This document shows, one piece after another, positions 54,427 to 64,000 of a DNA stretch of 64,000 nt (positions are counted from its first letter, which is position 1; each line of letters begins with the position of its first letter). Under the pieces are notes generated by a model that was not told the origin of the DNA, made no database searches, and was given only the letters and a program-made list of their open reading frames with translations. The position numbers and the translations under genes are program-made. This stretch comes from Astragalus membranaceus. Its lineage: Eukaryota; Streptophyta; Magnoliopsida; Fabales; Fabaceae. Location: positions 62,826,587 through 62,890,586 of the forward strand of contig CM076849.1 in NCBI GenBank assembly GCA_039519185.1. Direction: 5' to 3'.

Positions 54427-56879
54427 TGTAACACCCCGTTTCTACCCTTTAATTTCGTACATCATTATCAGAGTACTTTCGTTTTCAAAAATAATAATTT
54501 AATTAGTAGAAAAGAAATGTCACATCTTCATTGATAAAACTCATCGACTACGCCATTATCATTTGTGTAAAACGCATTCGTCACAAAAGTCGAACTTCAA
54601 AAATATCTCATCACAGCGGAAATAGCAATAACTCACCAAAATCGCTCAAACACGTCTCAAACATCAATAAAATTATTAAAACAGTTAATTAAATAAGTAA
54701 TCAACTCCAACCCCGCCTCCTAGGTGTTACAATATCAGAGAGCGACTCAAAACATCTCAACAGCTATAAAGGAAGGCAGCATGTCCTTCAATCGGAGTCA
54801 CCTGCAGCGTTGCCACAATAGAGCAACATTCCAAGCAGAAGGGGTGAGAATTTTCAACAAAATATAATTAAGCATACAGTAGAGTAATATGAGCAAACGA
54901 TCGCACAACATCATCATTAATATCAACTTCATCGTCGTTACACACAAAACCGAACAAAAATCACAATTCACATCACTCGTCATAAAAAAAATATGGATGC
55001 ACATGAAGATGCAACCCACACCTGGGCATATGCATGATGGTACCATACTCGTCATAATAAGCCACTATGGGCACACCGTCACTGTTTTCTCGTCATAAAT
55101 AAGCCACTATGGGCACACCGTCACTAAGAGGCCGAAGCCTATTCGTCATAAGATGCACATGCTATGAGACACTATGGACACATGTGCAATCACCAAAATT
55201 CGCTCACCCGGAGTACTCATCATCACCACCATAAGACACTCATAGAGTGTATTCATCATAGTCACCATATTAATATCACCACCCTTCATAAACAATCACA
55301 TTCAAAAATAATGTAACAACATCTTTAAAATTATGGAATAAACATTTCACTTTCATACTTAGGAAGCGCCACAATTAAACTTGGGAAGAACATCTCATTT
55401 TCCAAGTTGGGAGAAACCTCACATTTTTAACCGGAAAATAGTAATAGTATCAAAGTCACATTTACACGCTCTTTTCTTTTACAAAGTACAGAAATTCGGC
55501 TAATAAACGCAACAAATCGAAGCTGAAAACAGTGGCCATTTATGCGCAAAAACAGTAGCACTTTGACATCAAATCGAAACTGAAAATAGTGGCCATTATT
55601 GCGCAAAAACAGTAGAAATTTTACATCAAATCGAAACTGAAAACAGTGGCCATTTATTGCACAAAAACAGTAGCAATTTTACATCAAATCGAAACTGAAA
55701 CAGTGGCCATTGTTGCGCAAAAACAGTAGCATTTTTATGGCTGAAACAGCAGCAAAAACAGCAACTTTAAATTGCAACACAGCAGTATTTTATTGGTAAA
55801 AACAACAACATTTTATTGTGAAAACAGCAACATGACAGCAGCAACTTATTGGTAAAAACAGCAACATTTCATTGACAGCAAACAGCATGATTAAATACAG
55901 CAACAGCAATATATAATTGACAGCAAACAGCATAATTAAAATACAGCAACAGCAATATATAATTGACAGCAACAGCATGATTAAAATACAGCAACAACAA
56001 TATATAATTGACAGCAAACAGCATAATTAAAATACAGCAACAGCAATATATAATTGACAGCAACAGCATGATTAAAATACAGCAACAGCAATATATAATT
56101 GACAGCAACAGCACCAAAAAAATTCTGCAAACAGCAACCTTTCTATTTGACTAACAGCAGCACAAATTCTGACTAACAGCAACAATTCATCTCCTCACAT
56201 CATAGGATAATTCGCATATCAACATAATAGTTCAACCCATCATTCCTCTTCACTTATAAGTTTCTAATTCAACCACTAACACAAACCCACAAACTCTCCA
56301 TATACTCAAGTATATTAAATTGAAAACGCTCACCCTTACCTCGAATTTTTGTATGCCCGAAACCACGATGAATGCGTCACGTGCAAAACTCCGCAACACG
56401 ACGAGCCAAGGTCACCAAAAATTCGCAGCAACCCCCTTCCTCCTCTTCTAACCAATTCGCATCCATCACATAATTCATGGGGAAAAATCGCAACATGAAA
56501 AAGGAAGGGTTTTAGACCACCAACTTGGAATGATTACATAAATGGAAAAGAAGAGGATCAAAGGTACTTACCTTAAGCCAAGATGAAATAAAACCCTCTT
56601 TTCTTCTTGCTGGAAGTCGCAACTCTCTCCTCCTCTCACTCTCAGTTTCGCTGCCTTTGCTTCTTTCTTGAGAATGAGAGCTAATTCTTAGGTTTTAGGA
56701 TAAATGGGAATGGGCTTGGGTCACTTAAGTGGCTTGGGCCCATTTTTCACACCACCCTTTTTAATTCTTTTCGCCTCCTACGATAAAACAATTATACCTA
56801 AATTATTCCGCTTAAACAAATATTGTATCCCTCCAATAATTTAATTAATTAATCAATTAAATTATTTTAGGGCGTTACA
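54427..56879 (-). repeat. LTR a (3' LTR in element orientation)
   Basis: A 2453-bp LTR, TGTAACACCCC to GGGCGTTACA on the plus strand. It contains a CAGTGGCCATT...CGCAAAAACAGTAG repeat block (55500-55740) and an AACAGC-rich array (55855-56112). Confidence 0.9.
55855..56112. repeat. AACAGC-type minisatellite in LTR a
   Basis: About six copies of a 42-46-bp unit containing CAACAGCAATATATAATTGA and a variable CAGCATGATTAAAATA half. The long Ile/Leu/Cys reading frames here are a by-product of the repeat. Confidence 0.85.
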
Positions 56880-56891
56880 ACTCTCCCCCAC

Positions 56892-58550
56892 TTAGAGAAT
56901 TTCGTCCTCGAAATTACCTGAATCAAATAACTCTGGATAGGCTTCCTTCAACTCTGCCAACTCAGATGCAGACATTCTATATGGCGCCATAGACACAGGC
57001 TTAGTGCCGGGAACCAGGTCAATAGCAAACTCCACCTCTCTCTCTGGTGGTACATCCGGAATCTCGTCAGGGAACACCTCAGAAAACTCACGCACTACCG
57101 GGAGCACATCAATCTTCGCTTGGCTCTCAGCAGACAACGACGCCAACAGAGAAAACAGCTGAACCTCTTCTCTCATCACTCTATGCAGCTGACCCGCAGA
57201 TAACAGACCAAACTCCCCTTCAGGCGACTCAAAACTCACGGACCTCTCTCGACAGTTGATATGGACATGGTTATCAACTAACCAGTCCATACCCAGAATG
57301 ACATCCATTCCACTCAGCGGCAAACAGATCAAATCAATTAAGAATTCTCTACCATATACAGATACAGGACATTTGGCACAAACAACGGAGGTAGTCACCG
57401 AACCCTTAGCTGGAGTGTCGATGACCATCTCCCTCAACATATCAGATAAAACAAGGCTTAACTTCTCAACACATGCAGCAGCAATAAAACTATGGGTAGC
57501 ACCAGTATCAACAATAACAACAAGAGGAAAATTATTGATATAGCACGTACCTCGAATCTCGTTCACTACATCAGACTCAGCCAGAGCGAACACCTTTCCA
57601 AAGGACTTCTCCTTCTTGGGTTTCGAACACTGTGTACTAACATGACCACTCTCCCCGCAGTTGAAACATACCACTTCTTTCTTATCACATCCGGAAGATA
57701 TATGCCCCTCTTGTCCACACCGATAACATCTCTTCTTATCCCCGCTTGGGCAATCTGGACTTTTATGACCCACTTTCCCACACGAGTAACAAGTAACACT
57801 GGCCGCAGCATCTCCCCCACTTCACTTAGGCCCACCAACAAACTTACCCTTGCCCTTACCAGCAGGCGCCTCATATGGCTTACCACGACTTGAGAAATTC
57901 TTTTGTTTTTCTTTCATGACTCTGGAGAAAGCATTATTGTCCTCCTCAAAAATTCTGGCGCTATTAACCAACAATGGAAACACACGAATCTGCTGGTACC
58001 CTATGGCCCTCATAATGTCAGCACGCAATCCATTTTCAAATTTGATGCATTTGGAGAACTCCGCACCCTCTCTATCATAATGAGGGTAAAACTTAGACAG
58101 CTCAGTAAATTTTGCAGCATACTCGGTTACAGTCATGTTGCCTTGTTCAAGTCTTAGAAACTCAACCTCCTTCTTCCCGCGGACATCCTCCGGGTAGTAC
58201 TTTCTCTTGAATTCTCTCTCAAACACAGCCCAGGTAATCCCCTCATTGGCAGCCGTCAACCCCTGACTAGTAGTCCTCCACCAATCTTAAGCTTCTTTCT
58301 TCAACATATGTGTGCCATAGCGAACCTTCTGAGCATCGGTGCAATCCATAACGCGGAAGATCCGCTCCATCTCACTTAGCCACTCAAGGGCGCCATCAGG
58401 ATTATACCCGCCTTCAAAAGCAGGAGGGTTCTCACGCTGGAACGTAGCCAAACTACGCGTCCCGTCACCAATAGCATTGGGTATGTTACCCACAACTCCA
58501 GCTATAGCCTGCAAAGCAGCAGCAAGTGCAGCATCGTTCCGTCCTGCCAT
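56892..58550 (-). pseudogene. Chromovirus gag-protease with truncated reverse transcriptase
   Basis: Start MAGRNDAALAAALQAIAG at 58550. The Gag domain (WLSEMERIFRVMDCTDAQKV, FEREFKRKYYPEDVRGKKE) is interrupted by TAA at about 58287 and TGA at about 57822, both in the same frame. Three CCHC knuckles follow (CYSCGKVGHKSPDC, CYRCGQEGHISSGC, CFNCGESGHVSTQC). The protease has VDTGATHSFI. The reverse transcriptase opens FPDEIPDVPPEREVEFAIDL and PVSMAPYRMS. At AELKEAYPELF it then jumps to the pol terminus GNFEDEIL. Reverse transcriptase core, RNase H and integrase are deleted in frame. Confidence 0.9.
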
Positions 58551-58663
58551 TCTAGTACTGCAACAGAGAACAAAATTTAGATACGAGTAACAAAATTCAA
58601 ATGTTACTCAACTTGACAACTCGACCACCGGCCGGACAGACCGAACTGCTCTGATACCACTAA

Positions 58664-61118
58664 TGTAACACCCCGTTTCTACCCTTTAATTTCGTACGTC
58701 ATTATCAGAGTACTTTCGTTTTCAAAAATAATAATTTAATTAGTAGAAAAGAAATGTCACATCTTCATTGATAAAACTCATCGACTACGCCATTATCATT
58801 TGTGTAAAACGCATTCGTCACAAAAGTCGAACTTCAAAAATATCTCATCACAGCGGAAATAGCAATAACTCACCAAAATCGCTCAAACACGTCTCAAACA
58901 TCAATAAAATTATTAAAACAGTTAATTAAATAAGTAATCAACTCCAACCCCGCCCCCTAGGTGTTACAATATCAGAGAGCGACTCAAAACATCTCAACAG
59001 CTATAAAGGAAGGCAGCATGTCCTTCAATCGGAGTCACCTGCAGCGTTGCCACAATAGAGCAACATTCCAAGCAGAAGGGGTGAGAATTTTCAACAAAAT
59101 ATAATTAAGCATACAGCAGAGTAATATGAGCAAACGATCGCACAACATCATCATTAATATCAACTTCATCGTCGTTACACACAAAACCGAACAAAAATCA
59201 CAATTCACATCACTCGTCATAAAAAAAAATATGGATGCACATGAAGATGCAACCCACACCTGGGCATATGCATGATGGTACCATACTCGTCATAATAAGC
59301 CACTATGGGCACACCGTCACTGTTTTCTCGTCATAAATAAGCCACTATGGGCACACCGTCACTAAGAGGCCGAAGCCTATTCGTCATAAGATGCACATGC
59401 TATGAAACACTATGGACACATGTGCAATCACCAAAATTCGCTCACCCGGAGTACTCATCATCACCACCATAAGACAATCATAGAGTGTATTCATCATAGT
59501 CACCATATTAATATCACCACCCTTCATAAACAATCACATTCAAAAATAATGTAACAACATCTTTAAAATTATGGAATAAACATTTCACTTTCATACTTAG
59601 GAAGCGCCACAATTAAACTTGGGAAGAACATCTCATTTTCCAAGTTGGGAGAAACCTCACATTTTTAACCGGAAAATAGTAATAGTATCAAAGTCACATT
59701 TACACGCTCTTTTCTTTTACAAAGTACAGAAATTCGGCTAATAAACGCAACAAATCGAAGCTGAAAACAGTGGCCATTTATGCGCAAAAACAGTAGCACT
59801 TTGACATCAAATCGAAACTGAAAATAGTGGCCATTATTGCGCAAAAACAGTAGAAATTTTACATCAAATCGAAACTGAAAACAGTGGCCATTTATTGCAC
59901 AAAAACAGTAGCAATTTTACATCAAATCGAAACTGAAACAGTGGCCATTGTTGCGCAAAAACAGTAGCATTTTTATGGCTGAAACAGCAGCAAAAACAGC
60001 AACTTTAAATTGCAACACAGCAGTATTTTATTGGTAAAAACAGCAACATTTTATTGTGAAAACAGCAACATGACAGCAGCAACTTATTGGTAAAAACAGC
60101 AACATTTCATTGACAGCAAACAGCATGATTAAATACAGCAACAGCAATATATAATTGACAGCAAACAGCATAATTAAAATACAGCAACAGCAATATATAA
60201 TTGACAGCAACAGCATGATTAAAATACAGCAACAGCAATATATAATTGACAGCAAACAGCATAATTAAAATACAGCAACAGCAATATATAATTGACAGCA
60301 ACAACATGATTAAAATACAGCAACAACAATATATAATTGACAGCAACAGCACCAAAAAAAATTCTGCAAACAGCAACCTTTCTATTTGACTAACAGCAGC
60401 ACAAATTCTGACTAACAGCAACAATTCATCTCCTCACATCATAGGATAATTCGCATATCAACATAATAGTTCAACCCATCATTCCTCTTCACTTATAAGT
60501 TTCTAATTCAACCACTAACACAAACCCACAAACTCTCCATATACTCAAGTATATTAAATTGAAAACGCTCACCCTTACCTCGAATTTTTGTATGCCCGAA
60601 ACCACGATGAATGCGTCACGTGCAAAACTCCGCAACACGACGAGCCAAGGTCACCAAAAATTCGCAGCAGCCCCCTTCCTCCTCTTCTAACCAATTCGCA
60701 TCCATCACATAATTCATGGGGAAAAATCGCAACATGAAAAAGGAAGGGTTTTAGACCACCAACTTGGAATGATTACATAAATGGAAAAGAAGAGGATCAA
60801 AGGTACTTACCTAAAGCCAAGATGAAATAAAACCCACTTTTCTTCTTGCTGGAAGTCGCAACTCTCTCCTCCTCTCACTCTCAGTTTCGCTGCCTTTGCT
60901 TCTTTCTTGAGAATGAGAGCTAATTCTTAGGTTTTAGGATAAGTGGGAATGGGCTTGGGTCACTTAAGTGGCTTGGGCCCATTTTTCACACCACCCTTTT
61001 TAATTCTTTTCGCCTCCTACGATAAAACAATTATACCTAAATTATTCCGCTTAAACAAATATTGTATCCCTCCAATAATTTAATTAATTAATCAATTAAA
61101 TTATTTTAGGGCGTTACA
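58664..61118 (-). repeat. LTR b (5' LTR in element orientation)
   Basis: A 2455-bp LTR nearly identical to LTR a, with the AACAGC-rich array at 60100-60352. Confidence 0.9.
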
Positions 61119-61123
61119 AAGAG

Positions 61124-61713
61124 GCAGTAATTAACTTTATTCAAAACCATATTTTATATAGGTTTGGGATTCCAGAAACCATTACTACAGATCAAGGCTC
61201 AGTTTTTACTGGTCGAAAAATGGTAGAATTTGCCTCTGAAAATGGATTTAAGTTATTAAGTTCGACACCATATTATGCTCAAGCAAATGGTCAAGTCGAA
61301 GCAGCCAATAAAATTATCATTAATTTGATTAAAAAACATATTGGGCAAAAACCCAGGAATTGGCACAAAACCCTTGATCAAGCATTATGGGGTTGTCTAA
61401 GTTCTCCTAGAGAATCAATTAACACTACTCCATTTAGGCTCACCTTTGGGCATGATGCAGTATTACCTGTCGAAATCTATCTACAGTCAACTAGAATTCA
61501 AAGGAAATTCGAGATCCCATCAGATCAGTAATGGGACATGATTTTAGACGAATTGGTTGAGTTAGATGAAGAAAGGTTATTTTCATTAGATATCCTTACA
61601 AGGCAAAAGGAGAGAGTAGCTAAAGCCTACAACAAAAAGGTTAAATCAAAAACTTTTGTCCTAGGAGACTTAGTGTGGAAAGTTATCCTACCTATGGACA
61701 GAAAAGATAGAGC
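61124..61713 (+). pseudogene. Tat-lineage integrase, part 3
   Basis: The frame continues from the split DQE codon as AVINFIQNHILYRFGIPE, then TTDQGSVFTG with the second Asp and ANGQVEAANKII with the catalytic Glu. Then come HKTLDQALWGCLSSPRESI and FGHDAVLPVEI. A stop at 61529-61531 is followed by WDMILDELVELDEER in the next frame and KVKSKTFVLGDLVWKV, the integrase C-terminal fold. The DDE triad is therefore present across the three pieces. CACTA-3 cuts the sequence at 61714. Confidence 0.9.
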
Positions 61714-61734
61714 CACTACAACATTTAGACCCTA

Positions 61735-62115
61735 TGGCAACGGTCGAAAACCGTTCCCGAAAGCCAAAAAACCGATGCCAAAACCTTTGGCAACGGTTTT
61801 GAAACCGTTGTCGTTGCGGGCGTTGCCTAAACTAAAGGCAACGGTTTTTGTGACCAAAGACAACGGAAACCTAAAATCGTTGTCATTGGTAACTTAAACG
61901 CAACAGTTTTTATTTTCACACAACGGCAACGGTTTTTGCCCGTTGCCAGTTATGGCAACACCTAAAAACCGTTGTCAGTTATGGCAACACCTAAAAAACG
62001 TTGCCAGATATGACAACACTAAAAAAACCGTTGTCGTTTTTAAAAAAAAAAACCGTTGCTTGATATAAAACTGTTGCTATTCTCTAGAAAATACAACAGT
62101 TTAAAACCGTTGCCA
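61735..62115. repeat. CACTA-3 subterminal repeats
   Basis: About twelve copies of GGCAACGGTTTT or its complement, in direct and inverted order. The frame 61538-61897 reads through them and is not a gene beyond 61713. Confidence 0.8.
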
Positions 62116-62329
62116 TAGATGGTAAAAAAGAAAAAAAAATACAAAAAAAATATCACTCAAATTCATTCCTTCCCAACAACCTTCCCAACAAAAGAGTTGT
62201 GTGATATCACTCATATGTGATTGTCGACAATCAGTACATGCATGAACAACTTGAAATTAGCCAGAGAATTACATAGGAAACATCAAAAATTTGATTGGTA
62301 AACAAGAAAATTTGACTTGTTGCATGTCT

Positions 62330-62752
62330 TACATAGAAATGATACTGCCAATGACCCTACATTTACCATTTCTAAGCCATCAAACTCATTCTCCCTTCAC
62401 ATCACTCCCATCGGCGTCCTGAAAAGAACTGTCATAGTATGCTAGGTAAGAGCGGAAATTATCGCAAAATATGAAAGTGAAATAATACAAAGATAGGTCC
62501 AAGGATTACTCACAGCAGCAACAAATGCAGTTTTAGAAGCACTGTCGAATAGAATAAATGCAAATTTGCCCTGGAAATCTCTCAACCTGATCAGCGGGAT
62601 AGGGACTACGATCTCTTAGAGTCCTGTAAGCTTCTATGATAATTGTCACCTCATTTGGTGTTTTGCTCAATCCATATTGTTGTTTAAGATTAGCAACATT
62701 CTCAACGTGGCCTTGAAACAAACAGAAGATGTCATCCACAACTGCAAACAAC
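62330..62752 (-). pseudogene. Captured YGL/LRDR (DUF3700, aluminium-induced type) exons
   Basis: These cytosolic plant proteins have a glutamine-amidotransferase-like fold and no firmly known reaction. The exon 62752-62514 starts after TTGCTAG. It reads RLFAVVDDIFCLFQGHVEN, then LKQQYGLSK with YGL, and EAYRTLRDRSPYPADQV with LRDR. A two-base deletion at QVE shifts the frame; the rest reads FQGKFAFILFDSASKT in another frame and ends at donor GTGAGT. The next exon begins at 62418 with DADGS, in phase with the family, then diverges. The N-terminal exon is not seen. Confidence 0.85.
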
Positions 62753-62772
62753 CTAGCAATAAGAGAAAACAA

Positions 62773-63279
62773 AAATAAATTACATTAATTCATTTTTATA
62801 TAAGATAACTTTATAATGATCTGAATCGAAGAAAAAGGACTTTCAGACATGGTGATTGAAAGAGAAACATGGAAGAGGAGAAAACTGGTGTAATATCAGA
62901 AAGGAAATATTACAACATAAAAAAAATGCTAATATAAGACCAACCATACCAACTTTCAGTACACACACATAATAACTAATAACTACCTAATAACTACTCT
63001 AGTACACACCCATAATCATTATACACAAGACAACCCATCCACCAGACTCAAATATTTCCTGGTACTATTTCCCAGCAAAGCTAAAGCATATGAACATCAA
63101 ATTTTTGCTGCAATATGTATGTACCCTTTAGTTAGTTAATTATAGAGATAGAGCAAACTCTCATACTGGAGGAAATGAACACCAGTAGCTGCAGCTATGC
63201 GCAATGCAGTAATGCAATCCTCAGTGTGTCTTCATTAAACCAAGAAAATGAACAAGAGAACTTCATTGCAGGTTACGTG
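62773..63279. other. Intron-like or unassigned sequence in CACTA-3
   Basis: No gene is recognisable. A tandem ACACACATAATAACTA-type repeat lies near 62965-63015. Confidence 0.35.
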
Positions 63280-63360
63280 TCAGAAAGAGGCGGAATTTAT
63301 TCTGCGAAGTTGATATCTTGGTTCAGACAATGCATCTGGCGGTAACCTCTGGTCAAACTC
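63280..63360 (-). pseudogene. Exon-like segment of unassigned origin
   Basis: After a TTTGACAG acceptor the minus strand reads EFDQRLPPDALSEPRYQLRR and reaches a stop 26 residues from the splice site. It looks like a last exon. I cannot assign it to a family. It lies downstream, on the same strand, of a shaggy-like kinase exon to which it does not normally belong. Confidence 0.4.
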
Positions 63361-63627
63361 CTGTCAAAGGGAAAGAATCCAAATATGAAATCTCATATTT
63401 ACAAATATAAAATATTCATACACTAATCTCATACACTAATGTCATGACCAATAATCTATAAGTAAATGGAAATTTACACTTTATTACTGAAAAGTAAAAC
63501 ATGTCAGAATGAGATATTGGAGTTCAGATGATAAGGGACTAAATCAAAGGGCAATAAGAATGAAATCTATGTGTAATAGACATATAGACTAGGCTTGGGA
63601 TCAGAATCAGATATGTAATTGATATGT

Positions 63628-63670
63628 AACAACCGATGCTAAATGTCCTGAAAGTGACATTTAGCATCGG
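63628..63670. repeat. Stray CACTA-1 subterminal repeat
   Basis: A 43-bp stretch from AACAACCGATGCTAAATGTC to CATTTAGCATCGG is identical to 1991-2033 in CACTA-1. No further CACTA-1 sequence surrounds it. Confidence 0.8.
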
Positions 63671-63849
63671 GGTAGTTAAAATAGGTAAAGTCTGGCCTTA
63701 GGTTCTTTAAGGTTAAGTGGTGAACACTTGTGAATGTTTGGAGATAACTTGTAGAAACATTAGTATAGAGGGTTGAATAGATGTAAGGACCAAAATGTCT
63801 TGACCTTACAATTTAAACTACTAGCTATATGCATTAAAAGATATCTTAC

Positions 63850-63900
63850 CTTGATAATTTCCACAAGCTGGTCTACTCCACTTTCACCAAGAAAGAGTGG
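63850..63900 (-). pseudogene. Shaggy-like (GSK3-type) kinase exon
   Basis: A 51-bp exon between a TTCTTGCCAG acceptor and a GTAAGATAT donor encodes PLFLGESGVDQLVEIIK, the short exon in the C-lobe of plant GSK3/shaggy kinases. The family has Pro where this copy has Leu at position 4. The expected next exon (VLGTPTREE...) is not found in the 500 bases that follow, and an unrelated exon-like segment follows instead. It is most likely a captured fragment; a real gene continuing beyond the window edge is possible. Confidence 0.75.
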
Positions 63901-63970
63901 CTGGCAAGAATAGAAATTCATTATTAGCTTTGGCACATATGAACTTAGGCAGGACAGAAGAATTTCAGCC

Positions 63971-64000
63971 CCAAACAAACAAACAAACAAACAAACAAAC
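63971..64000. repeat. (CAAA)n microsatellite
   Basis: AAACAAAC units run to the window edge. Confidence 0.9.

Larger units (their letters stand above)
54422..61123 (-). mobile_element. Pol-deleted chromovirus-type Ty3-gypsy element with target duplication AAGAG
   Basis: The element 54427-61118 lies on the minus strand. LTRs are 54427-56879 and 58664-61118, with direct repeats AAGAG outside (54422-54426 and 61119-61123). The minus-strand primer site TGGTATCAGAGC is next to the 58664 LTR boundary, and the purine tract AAGTGGGGGAGAGT next to 56879. The interior encodes gag, protease and the start of reverse transcriptase, then jumps to the last codons of pol. LTRs differ at few sites, suggesting recent insertion. 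No chromodomain is present; the lineage call (Tekay/Del-like) rests on LTR length, gag-pro motifs and the FEDEIL terminus. Confidence 0.9.
44550..61713 (+). mobile_element. Tat/Ogre-lineage Ty3-gypsy element, decayed and interrupted
   Basis: From the 5' LTR (44550-45374) the order is gag, protease, reverse transcriptase, RNase H, a second archaeal-type RNase H, and integrase. This order with the extra RNase H before integrase defines the Tat lineage. It is inserted in a hAT transposase. Its integrase is interrupted by 51679-54216 and 54427-61118, and its 3' end by CACTA-3 at 61714. Stops and frameshifts affect each domain. The 3' LTR is not in the window. Confidence 0.85.
61714..64000. mobile_element. 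CACTA-3, left part, extends beyond the window
   Basis: The left end CACTACAACATTTAGACC is followed by subterminal repeats of GGCAACGGTTTT in both orientations (61735-62115), an organisation shared by CACTA-1 and CACTA-2. The preceding bases AGC would be the target duplication; the right end is outside the window. Interior minus-strand exons derive from host genes. Whether the right part of this window is still inside the element is inferred, not shown. Confidence 0.7.

Noticed and set aside
55790..56117. Cys/Leu/Ile-rich minus-strand frames that look membrane-like
   Set aside because: They are translations of the AACAGC minisatellite and recur identically in the second LTR.

Overview
This is a plant nuclear window, AT-rich and almost entirely made of nested transposable elements. 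Intron-bearing gene fragments, a tRNA-derived SINE, Ty1-copia, Tat/Ogre and chromovirus-type Ty3-gypsy elements, CACTA, MULE and hAT elements, and LINE pieces identify it as a flowering plant. The element families look like those of legumes; that is inference from familiarity, not a search. I found no intact single-copy host gene. Every recognisable cellular gene is a fragment carried by a transposon, except for one small PB1-like reading frame and two Gln/Pro-rich reading frames of unknown status.

Layout. 1-5046: a promoter-like repeat module, a MITE between (TA)n tracts, and a CACTA element (CACTA-1 copy A) carrying plant cysteine oxidase exons. Most of this block recurs at about 26050-29998. 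5047-5803: a Ty1-copia RNase H tail and LTR. 5804-6600: an inverted, diverged copy of the promoter-like module. 6838-12884: a 5'-truncated LINE on the minus strand, split by a non-autonomous element with a tRNA-Asp primer site. 13924-14044: a SINE with a perfect 14-bp target duplication. 14439-22629: a tandem copia array, LTR-gag-LTR-gag-(gap)-LTR, bounded by target duplication ATTTC and interrupted by 500 N. 22721-23134: a PB1-like reading frame. 23135-26050: mostly unassigned.

26896-33181: CACTA-1 copy B with a second CACTA (CACTA-2) nested in it, both ends supported by target duplications. 33345-35485: a complete MULE with ~395-bp terminal repeats, carrying a fasciclin-like arabinogalactan gene fragment interrupted by LINE sequence. 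35841-43030: two Gln/Pro-rich reading frames, fossil copia pol, a LINE tail and tRNA-like repeats. 43029-44549: a hAT element (BED finger) truncated by the LTR of a Tat-lineage element. 44550-61713: that Tat element, decayed but with gag, protease, reverse transcriptase, two RNase H domains and integrase in order. Its integrase is split by a solo LTR (51679-54216) and by a pol-deleted chromovirus (54427-61118) of the same LTR family. 61714-64000: the left part of a third CACTA (CACTA-3), which holds exons of a YGL/LRDR (DUF3700) protein and of a shaggy-like kinase.

The genes do not form a pathway. The window records successive insertions: hAT, then Tat element into hAT, then two same-family chromovirus insertions and a CACTA into the Tat element. 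It also holds three independent transposon-mediated captures of host exons (cysteine oxidase, fasciclin-like protein, DUF3700 plus kinase).
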